Assembly (NCBI GenBank): GCA_949752795.1
Contig: OX457057.1
Location: forward strand, 5,570,632-5,634,631
Source: Hyperoodon ampullatus
Lineage: Eukaryota; Chordata; Mammalia; Artiodactyla; Ziphiidae
Length of the DNA: 64,000 nucleotides
Direction: 5' to 3'
In this document: positions 56,425 through 64,000 of the stretch, piece after piece
Layout of the letters: each line of letters opens with the position of its first letter
How positions within the stretch are numbered: the first letter of the stretch is position 1
Notes under the pieces: model-generated
What the model was told of the DNA's origin: nothing
Databases searched by the model: none
The model's input: the letters and a program-made list of their open reading frames with translations, nothing else
Translations under genes and position numbers: made by a program

Positions 56425-58774
56425 TAGGCTGGTTTTAAATAGGGATGACTTCCTTTTCCTGCTCTGCTGGGAGGATCCAGGCTTGTTTTGCAAATGTGCC
56501 TTTCTCCCTTGGGCTAAATTTTATTTAGCTGGTTTGTCCCCCAAATCAGAGAACTGAAAGAGAAATACTTATTTTGATTTCCTGTCGCTCGCTGGCTACT
56601 TGCCCCCCTCAGGGCCACTTGGATGCCGTGCACCCCCTGCTGTTACAGAATCCCCTGCTCCGACTCTGCCATCCACTAATTCCAGGAGCTTTGATGGGGG
56701 CCCCCTCTGTGCTGGTGGGGAGGGTGTGCCTGACCACCTCCCAGAGCTGACACAGCCCTGCTCATGCTGGGGGGTGATTTTGTTAAACTTAGAATTTGCT
56801 GCCAACATTTTAATCTCCAGATTTTCAGCTTCTCTTTGAAAATTGAAGGTTCTGGTAGGAGCTTTCTAGGGTGCCTGCCTTTCTGCAGGCACCACCTCCG
56901 GGCACACGGAGGAGGGATCTGAGTCCAGGGTCTCCCAAAAGTAAGACGGAGACCCTCCAGAACCCAAAAACCTGGTCCCCTGCCCCTGCTGCTAGTGGCC
57001 CAGAGGGGCTGGCAGACAGGTGGTCACTCCTGCCACCTCTGCCTCTGGGCAGAGCCTGGGAGAAGAGGCTGCAGTCGAGCCCCAAAGAGAAGAGAATTCA
57101 GAGCCCACGTGGTTCCCAGATGTGGGAGAATGGCTAAAGCTTCTTCTCCCCACCACTGCCAAATTGGGCTTCCATCCAACATTGCTAGACAATCAGAGAA
57201 CTTCAAGCACACGCACGCTCTCACTACAGAGCAAAGAATTCCCGGCCTCGGTAACAATGCCACTCAGCAAATCGGAGATTCTGCGAGACTCAAATCGCTC
57301 CACAATGCACATCCTTGGCCCAGTGAGTGGGGCCGGTGCGGAAACACTCAGCCAAGGCCACTTTTTATGCCACTGAGCTTCTAGGAGATTGCCTGTGAGG
57401 TCAAGTGCAGAGGTACGGGGAGCTGCATCCCCACGTGGCCTCAGTTTCCTGCTGGTGCGGCCTAAGCGGCCCACATCAGCTCCCAGTTGAGAAAGCCCTT
57501 CTCCCCGCCCCTCACCTCCGAGGTCCCTCCCACCTGGAAGAAGTCCTCAGACCCTCTGCCTTTCCCTGGGCTTGTTCACTGTTGGAACAAAGCCGGTGCC
57601 TCCTGGTAAAAGATGGAAAGGGGGGTCTTATGCCCCAAGTCCCCTGACATTCAGAACCAGGAATTACAAGCCCATTTGGGACACAGCCCATGCGTGCCCG
57701 CGCACACACACGCCATCCTGTCCCCGCTCAGCCTCCACACTCCTCAAAATGAGATTTCTGAAAATGTTGTCCTCAGGACCAGTAGGAGAATGAGCTGAGG
57801 GTGAGATGGGGAAATTGAATCATATGTGGGTGTCTGGATATGAGAAGTTAAATCTAATGAAAATTTTATCCAGTTGAACCAAGAAATCAGAAGCCGGGCC
57901 TTTACTCCTGTCAACAAGAATACAGTGAAAATTAAACCAAGGTGGCTGCCATTTCCCATTGACCTTGTTGCCATGGAGACAGCCTTCTAGTGTCAACAAC
58001 TGGAGCCATCCAAACGGGCTCATTCACTCCTGGAGAGGCGTCTGGTGGTCCCTCTCCTGCCCACCTCTCTCACGTGGTTCGTCTGTAGGGTGACCACAGG
58101 TCCGGGTTGCCTGGGAGCGTCCAGGTGACACGATTGTCCAGACAAATTATCACAGTGCCCGTTTCCGTCTCCAAGGGGACCTGTCTGGACAGCAGTTAAA
58201 CAGTCACCTCTGTGTGGGTCTTTACGGAGAGTTGAGTCCCTGGTTGGGAGCACTGGATGAGCACAGGCTGCTGGGGGCCAAGAGAAAGGCCCCCCAAAAG
58301 CCTCTGTCGGGAGGTGGGGAGATTTTCTTTGTCACCAACATGCCACTTGTCACCTGCTCGACACAGCACCAAGAAACCTCTTCCTGTGCAAAGAAAGGCA
58401 AATGTCCGTCCCGGCAGGCGCCACCTGTGCTGTTACCGTGGTGACCCAAGCTCCAGCCGACGGGCCTATTATCCTTCCAGAAGTTACAGCCCCACAGAGA
58501 AAAGGAGGGCAGGCAGCTTGCTCTCACCAGCTCCTGGGGCTGCCTCAGGGTGAGGGGCCTTCCAGAGTAGGCCTTTCTGACCGTGTAATTCCTTTCCAAA
58601 GTGTTCCAGGCATGACGTTTCAGAGCAGAAAGGGTCATCTCACTCGGGGCCCTGAACCCTGTCCTGACTCAGATCTCGTGCAGACGCCACCGAATCGGAA
58701 TCCGGGGTGTGGGACCCACTTGTGTCTTTGAAGTCCCTTGGGGAGCAGAGATGTGTCATCAGGTGAACCCGTGG
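56425..58774. other. Unique intron
   Basis: No gene or clear repeat. 57800-57990 is moderately AT-rich and ends in the X-box-like site. Confidence 0.3.
57967..57980. promoter_or_regulatory. RFX X-box-like site
   Basis: GTTGCCATGGAGAC is one base off the palindromic RFX site GTTGCC-AT-GGNAAC. One perfect half-site is present. Confidence 0.35.
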
Positions 58775-58855
58775 GAGGCACCCATTTTACAGATGAGGAA
58801 ACGGAGGCCAAGAGGAATCAAAGATCTTCCCAAGATCACATGCATGTGAGGAAAA
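58775..58855 (-). repeat. MIR SINE fragment
   Basis: 'cccattttacagatgaggaa', 'acggaggccaagaggaatca' and 'cttcccaagatcacatg' are the antisense MIR core. Confidence 0.65.
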
Positions 58856-58925
58856 GAGCTGCGGCCACTGGGACCCCTGACCCCTGGCCAGCATGCTCCT
58901 GCCGGCCTGTCTCCCACAGGCTCTG

Positions 58926-59104
58926 TTTTGTTTTGCTTTTTTCAATATTTTATTTATTTATTTATTTCCTTCCTTCCTTCCTTATTTCTTTTGCCACGCA
59001 GCATGCGGGATCTTAGTTCCCCGACCAGGGATCAAACCCATGCCCCCTGCAGTGGAAGTGCAAAAGTCTTAACCACTGGACCGCCAGGGAAGTCCCCCCC
59101 TCCC
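58926..59104 (-). mobile_element. Short tRNA-derived SINE, reverse, with TSD
   Basis: Long T/A-rich tail with (TTTA)n and (TTCC)n, then 'gccacgcagcatgcgggatc', GGGATCAAACCCATGCCCCC, 'gcaaaagtcttaaccactgg' and CCAGGGAAGTCCCC. A 13-bp duplication CCCACAGGCTCTG occurs at 58913-58925 and 59105-59117. Confidence 0.92.
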
Positions 59105-59117
59105 CCCACAGGCTCTG

Positions 59118-60087
59118 GATGTTCCTGAATCTCAGCCCCTCCTTCCCGTACAGCAAGCCAGGCACTGAGCTCCGAGGTTCTCCCTGCCCTTCAGGAAAGT
59201 TCTACCACTGCCTGGGGCAGCCACCTCGGGAAGCAACATTTGAGGCTTCAGAGGACAACCAAGAAGATCGCCTCTGGGCCTCCCCCCACACATCCCACCC
59301 CCGCCTGTGACTCGGTGTCCCCTCTCCACCCCATGCGACCTCCAATGACTAGAAATCCAGACAAGGAGCCAAACACTGCTCCCACGGTTCCCATGTTCTC
59401 TGGGAAGAGTCTTTCTTCGGGCTCCCTGCCTTTCATAGAAATTTCCCGTAACTCACCCCCCGGCTTTGGTGAACGAGGCTGGGGACCCCCCCGGGATCTC
59501 CAGCGGCCCAGGTTCAGGTGCTGAGAGGCTCTCCCACGGGCCTCCCTCCCTCTCTCGCTTCTTCTGCTCCAAGAGCAGGTGCACAGCAGGCCCTGCCTCT
59601 CACTTCCTGCCCTGCCCTTGGGAGGCCCAAGGCAAGCTTCCTCTGCTCTGGTCTGAGTGGCCGCACATTCCGGCCTGGCTGCCCGCCTGGCCCAGCCCTG
59701 AGTGAGGAAGGTCGTGAGGGAAGAGGCAGGGGCTCTAGAACTTCTGCCTCTCCCCGCCTCCAGCCCACTGAGCCCTTCTGAGGCAGCCGGCACCCTCCAT
59801 AGTCAGAGAGGGCAGGAGACAGCTGGGTGGGCGGCGGGCTGGGGGACAGAACCTGGCCTAGCCCCAGGGGCTCTGGGTTTCCTGCACACTCACCAGCCCC
59901 CAGGAAATCGCGGAATCCCTCTCTCTAGGAATTGAAGTGAGTAGAAAGAATCTCGGCCTTCTGATGGGAGTAGCCCTCCCTCCCCGGCCCGTAATTAATC
60001 GTCCGGCCATTCCTTGGTCCAGGAAGGATGCAGCCTGGGAAGACCCATCCGAGGCAGATGGCTCAGTGGAAACTGCAACCCCTCCCC
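59118..60087. other. Unique intron
   Basis: No gene or recognised repeat. Confidence 0.3.
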
Positions 60088-60218
60088 ACCCCCACTTATC
60101 TGCTGAGTGACCTTGGGCAAGTTACACAACTTTCCTGAGTCTTGGTTCTCACATGAATAAAACGGGACAATAATTCGGCCTCAAAGGATCATTGAGAGAT
60201 GAGAGACATAATCTCTAG
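60088..60218 (+). repeat. MIR SINE, first part, split by MER5A
   Basis: 'cacttatctgctgagtgacc', 'ttgggcaagttacacaactt', 'cctgagtcttggttctcac' and 'gaataaaacgggacaataat' are sense MIR. The missing tail follows the MER5A at 60399-60445 ('cagtagattctcaatcaagg'). Confidence 0.75.
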
Positions 60219-60398
60219 ACCAATGGGTCTCAAATTTGAGCCAGCCTCGATTCCCCTGGAGGGTAGGACACAGATCTGAGCCTCCTCCCCAGAGTTTCTG
60301 ATTCATTATAGGGCTGGGTGGGGCCTGGCAATGTGCATTTCTAACATATTTCCAGGTGATTTTACGGCAGCTGGGACCACACTTGGAGAAGCACTGCC
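60219..60398 (+). mobile_element. MER5A (hAT-Charlie) DNA transposon
   Basis: CCAATGGGTCTCAAATTTG, 'tcccctggagggtagg', 'ccccagagtttctgattcat', 'gcaatgtgcatttctaacat', 'atttccaggtgattttacgg' and 'ccacacttggagaagcactg' match MER5A end to end. It landed in the middle of a MIR. Confidence 0.85.
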
Positions 60399-60445
60399 CA
60401 GTGCCCTGTCCACAGTAGATTCTCAATCAAGGGTAGATATTATTG
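60399..60445 (+). repeat. MIR SINE, second part
   Basis: 'agtgccctgtccacagtaga' followed by 'ttctcaatcaagggtag' continues the MIR tail interrupted at 60218. A further MIR scrap is at 60485-60550 ('cacaatgcctagcaggtagt'). Confidence 0.65.
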
Positions 60446-60644
60446 TGATTTATTTCTTTTTATAATGGAGTCAACATATAAAGAACCTAGCACAATGCCT
60501 AGCAGGTAGTGTCGCTTCAGTAGATATTATTTTTGTTATTATTATTGAGATGTGAGCTCTGCTTACAGTTCATTGGGGGAATTAATGAATGGATGAAACA
60601 AAAAGGGAGCAGTGCTGGAGAGGGTGTGAGTGACTAAGAAACCA

Positions 60645-60880
60645 CCCATTCGTTTATTCACTCCACCAGTCTTTGCTGAGCATCTGCTATGTGCCAGGCA
60701 TGGTTCGAAGCACGGGGGATAGAGAAGGTCCCCTCGATAACATCCTGTCCCCATGAGTCAGACTCTGGCTCCAGTGGGGACGAGAGCTAGAGTAACCAGG
60801 AGGGCCTCCAGGGGGAGGTGAGGCTTGAGCTGGCATGTGCTGGATGGAAGGGTAAGATTTAAAGCGGCAGCGAAAGTGAT
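60645..60880 (-). repeat. L2 LINE 3' part
   Basis: Antisense L2: 'cattcgtttattcactccac', 'gctgagcatctgctatgtgc', 'caggcatggttcgaagcacg' and 'caggagggcctccaggggga'. Confidence 0.7.
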
Positions 60881-60894
60881 GCCGAAAGCTCAGC

Positions 60895-61390
60895 CTCTGT
60901 GCACCAGCGCCTAATCGAATCTCGGAAGCAGAGTTTTGGGTGAAGTAGAAAAGAACAGCTTTATTGCTTTGCCAGGCAAAGGGGGGCACAGCGGGCTCCT
61001 GCTCCGAAAAACTCCGTGTCCCAACCCGGGAGGATTTGATGAGGAGTTTTATAGCAATAGTTCAAGCATGGGGTTGCTGATAAGATTAGAGTGTGTGCAG
61101 GGGCAGCACCCCTCCAATCTGGTCTCAGGTGGTCTCTTGATGAGCTTCTCTGGTCCCTCTAATCTCACCTCAGGTGGTTTCTTGGCTGCTCCTCCTTTGT
61201 TTAGCAACTGTTCATATCTGCCCTTTGGAACTCAAGGAAGGTCATGGAGTCTGGAGTCTGTTCCCTACAAAGAAGAAACAGGGGACAGAAAGGTTTCTGC
61301 ACCCAGGAGCCCCACAGGGTCCTGCTCGGTTTCAAAATGAGGCGTTCTGGGAAGATCTCCATGCCCCTCAAACATACACACCCAACGTGT
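60895..61390 (-). mobile_element. Solo LTR of an endogenous retrovirus (ERV1-like, inferred)
   Basis: On the minus strand the order is: U3-like sequence, a TATA-like TATAAAACTC (complement at about 61049-61058), then a polyadenylation signal CAATAAAGC (complement near 60959-60967). After that comes a U5-like tail ending in TGGTGCACA. This promoter, poly(A) signal and tail spacing is typical of a short retroviral LTR. No internal viral genes flank it. Ends are approximate, since I found no target-site duplication. The family name is not known to me. Confidence 0.55.
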
Positions 61391-61440
61391 GCAGCACCAG
61401 GGCAGGGTGGGTCCCTCCCAGGGGCATGTAGGGCTCAGGC

Positions 61441-61830
61441 CTGAGCCCTGATGTCTGCTGGGGCTCCCATAACAGAACACCACAGACTGGGCAGCTTAAG
61501 CCATAGGAATTTACTTCTCAGAGTTCTGGAGGCTGGAAGTTCAAGATCAAGGTGTGGGCAGGGGTGGTTTCTGTTGAGGCCTCTCCCCTTGGCTTGCAGA
61601 CGGCCGCCTTCTCGCTGTGTCCTCACATGACCTTTCCTCTGTGTGCTCGCCCCTGGTGTCTCTTCCTCTTCTTATAAGGACACCAGTTCTGTTGGATTAG
61701 GACCCACCCTTAGGACCTCATTTAACCTTAATTATCTTCCCAAAGGCCCTATCTCCAAATATGCTCAAATTGGAGGTTAGGGTTTCAACCTAAGAATTTT
61801 GGGGAGTACACAATTCTGTCCATAACAGAG
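61441..61830 (-). mobile_element. MLT1-type LTR (ERVL-MaLR), solo
   Basis: Reverse MLT1: 'tgtctgctggggctcccata', 'acaccacagactgggcagct', 'cagagttctggaggctggaa', 'cgccttctcgctgtgtcctc', 'cttataaggacaccagttct', 'cctatctccaaatatgctca', 'caattctgtccataaca'. Near full length, no internal region. Confidence 0.85.
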
Positions 61831-62689
61831 TGACAGGGCAGCTCAACCTGGGGTCAAGTTAAGCCTACCTGGCCAAAGCTCACCACCTACAACCCCCCAC
61901 AAGGCTGGGTTGGAGCAGGCATGAGCCAAGTGGCCCTCAGCTGGCAGCTGGCCCCAGGCAGGGGTCGGGGTGGGGGATTCAACCCCACACCTTCCCCAGC
62001 CCCGTCCTCCAGATCTCAGTTACACTCTTCCCAGCGGCTGGCTGCCTCTTGGGTGAATTGCTCATCAGAAGATGCTCTCCAAAGCGTGGCCCCATGCTGT
62101 CATCACCGATTTCCTTTTGATTATTCAGATTAGTGTTAGCCCGGCTGCCCAGCTCTGGGAGGTCGTTAGGGAGGTCGTGTTCAGGCCACGTCAGCACCGT
62201 CGGCTTGCAGACCAGTCCTCCCACAGGGCCTGCTGCACTCCGCCTGGCAGAGCCAGTGTCGGGCCCAGGGGCGGGGGGCCCTGGGCAGCAGCAGGACTAT
62301 GGGCAGAGCCGCAGAAGTACCCTGCAGCACCCCACTTTCCTCTGGCCAGTGTGGCCCACTGGCCACTCCTGTCCTGTGCAGGCCTGTGAGGAGTCACCCA
62401 TGCCTGCCTTCTCCCTCTCTGGTACCTTCCTTGCCCCAGCCTTCCTGGGCACACAAGACAGGCCCCCCTCCATCACCTGAGCAGCCCGGGAGCACCCTCC
62501 AGACCTCCTGCATGGGGAGCTTTAGAGGCTCCCCGGCCAGGGATTCGGCGGGAAACACTCAGGCCACCCCCGACCCCCAGGCGGCCGACTGTGGCCTGGG
62601 AATGAGGAGCCCTCCACCGAGACTCAGAGGGCAGAGGGGACGATGTGGCCCATAGCCACAAAGAGGTGATTTGTGGGGGTAGCGGGGGC
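61831..62689. other. Unique GC-rich intron
   Basis: No gene or recognised repeat. Confidence 0.3.
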
Positions 62690-63110
62690 GTATTCCCTTT
62701 TCTCTTTCTGTGCCCTCCGCCCCAGTTCATGACCTTTAATGGGTTTCCCTTTAGCTGCTTTTACGAAGGAGGAGAGGCAGTGGAGGGGGAGGGGGCCAGC
62801 GTGCGTGTATATCAACCTTCCTTCCATAAAGCACGCCTTTCCCAATAGAAACCTCCTTCCCCATTGATTGGTTACGTGTCGGGAAGCGGAGCATGACATG
62901 TTAAATCCGTCTTGATAGTATTTGATATTCGATACTAACAGCTCACCACCTCCGAGGAGGGGGCTCCTCTCCCCTCCCCCACCAGAGGGGGAGGGAGGCA
63001 ATTTGCATATTGGATGCGCTAGGACAGTAGGTAATTTGCATTAAGCATCCAGAAATTCTCTGCTTGCAATCTGTCACCCTTCACTGGGTTTTCCATTTTA
63101 TAACCTTCAC
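62690..63110. promoter_or_regulatory. Candidate conserved enhancer-like element with twin POU octamers
   Basis: A non-repetitive AT-rich block with two perfect ATTTGCAT octamers at 63001-63008 and 63034-63041, 33 bp apart on the same strand. A CCAAT-type GATTGGTTACG lies near 62866. A 9-bp stem CCCTCCCCC/GGGGGAGGG with a 6-base loop is at 62972-62995, just before the octamers. Function and conservation are inferred. Confidence 0.4.
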
Positions 63111-64000
63111 AACATGAGGAGACGAACAAGAAGCAGGAATAACGCAGGAGCGGCGCCCGCACGGGGGCTGGAGGAGGCTGGTCTGAGCGGCAGTTGTCAG
63201 CACAGGGGGGGCCTGGTCCAAAATGCCAGAACGTTCCAGCAGAGGCGACTGGCAGTCCGGGGGTTAGCGAGCCCACCCAAAGCCAGCACCCCAGACCTTT
63301 GGGTGGGGTGGGGTCCTGCAGCCAGAAGCCAGAGGTGGGGCTACCTGAGCCTAGCTCATGTCTCCAGAGATTCAAGTTCAGACTCGGGTGGGCCAGAGAG
63401 GGTTCCCTGGGAACACCTGGTCTGGCTGTGCAAAGAGCCCCTGCTCCAAGCCCTGCACAGGTAGAAGCGCCCGTGATGAGCTCCGGAGATGCTTCTGGTC
63501 TCACACTTGCAGAATCTGCAGACTCGGCTTAAGACAGAGCCCGGTGTTTGCCATCCTGACTGCATGCGAGGAACTCGTGCAGAGCTTTAAAGAAAAGTCT
63601 GGGCACCCTTCCAGAACCTCTGGGCTGGGGCAGGGGATGGACAGCTGGGACAGGACATCTGTGTACAGCGGCTTGAGTCCTGCCCTCTGGCCCCCACCCT
63701 CAGCCTCTGTTTTCTCATCTATAAAATGAGGATTCTGGAAAAGATCCTCAGCCAAGGGGGGCCCAGGTGTGAGGACACGCCCTGACCCCTAAGTCCTGCC
63801 TGGGCCAGGCCCCTTCTGCTGTGATCTATTTTCCATATTGGATTTCCAGGTAGAGGTTTATTTGCGAAAAGTGCTCCACAGCTATGATGAGGCTTGCAAA
63901 CCCCTGGCTTAGGCTGTCCCTTCCAGCTGCCAGACAGGAGGTGGGCCTGAGCCAGCGGGAGTGTAAGCTTCCTGGGGCTGCCGGAGATTTTCCCGAGGGA
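63111..64000. other. Unique intron
   Basis: 63660-63740 may hold a MIR scrap ('ttttctcatctataaaatga'). 63815-63895 is AT-richer. No gene. Confidence 0.3.

Larger units (their letters stand above)
47588..64000 (+). other. CAMTA1: CAMTA1 intron, 5' part
   Basis: Downstream of the donor the window is intron to its end. The next exon should begin by completing a Phe codon and continue His-Gly-Ile-Lys-Trp. I did not find that sequence, so the intron is longer than 16.4 kb. Confidence 0.85.

Noticed and set aside
47588..64000. Next CAMTA1 exon (expected to start Phe-His-Gly-Ile-Lys-Trp)
   Set aside because: Scanned for by eye and not found; it is presumably beyond the window.

Overview
This is mammalian nuclear DNA, almost certainly from a cetacean and probably a toothed whale. 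Six tRNA-derived SINEs of the cetartiodactyl CHR type are present, several with clean target-site duplications. The short form at 25561-25762 and 44540-44750 has the internal sequence typical of whale and dolphin genomes. L1 3' ends of cetartiodactyl type and the older mammalian families MIR, L2, L3/CR1, MER20, MER5A and MLT1 fill the rest. The genus is not resolved from sequence alone.

The window lies inside one very large gene, CAMTA1 (calmodulin-binding transcription activator 1), read on the + strand. Only one coding exon is visible, at 47434-47587 (154 nt). It encodes the C-terminal part of the CG-1 DNA-binding domain and has a good acceptor and a GTGAGT donor. Bases 1-47433 are the 3' part of the preceding intron and 47588-64000 the 5' part of the following one. 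I looked for the neighbouring CG-1 exons and found neither, which fits the very long 5' introns of CAMTA1.

Layout: 1-12.5 kb is L2/MIR/MER20 debris plus unique sequence, with an MLT1 LTR nested in an L2 at about 8.7-10.1 kb. 12.9-18 kb holds an LTR-like element, a GGAT array (14.6-15.1 kb) and a CA-rich minisatellite (17.3-18.0 kb). 18-30 kb is mostly unique sequence with candidate conserved noncoding blocks, an (AC)24 run, a whale-type SINE and a second MER20. A 0.6 kb TG-rich block lies at 30.0-30.6 kb and an antisense L1 3' end at 31.1-31.6 kb. 34-41 kb holds a SINE, MIRs, a reverse-transcriptase remnant of an L3/CR1 LINE (37.1-37.3 kb) and a CpG island (40.5-41.25 kb). 42-47.4 kb holds L2, two SINEs and a third MER20 ending about 95 bp before the exon. 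After the exon come L2, a 24-bp-unit minisatellite (53.3-53.8 kb), a strong CTCF-like site (54.37 kb), a second antisense L1, two SINEs, a MER5A inserted in a MIR, an ERV-type solo LTR and an MLT1 LTR. The last kilobases hold a candidate enhancer with two POU octamers.

No operons, CRISPR arrays, RNA genes or intact transposon genes are present. The long open frames are artefacts of low-complexity repeats or GC-rich sequence. The points most worth checking are regulatory: the intragenic CpG island, a convergent pair of CTCF-like motifs flanking the exon, and several AT-rich blocks that look conserved. Repeat family names come from recognising consensus sequence by eye, so boundaries are good to about 10-50 bp unless a duplication fixes them.
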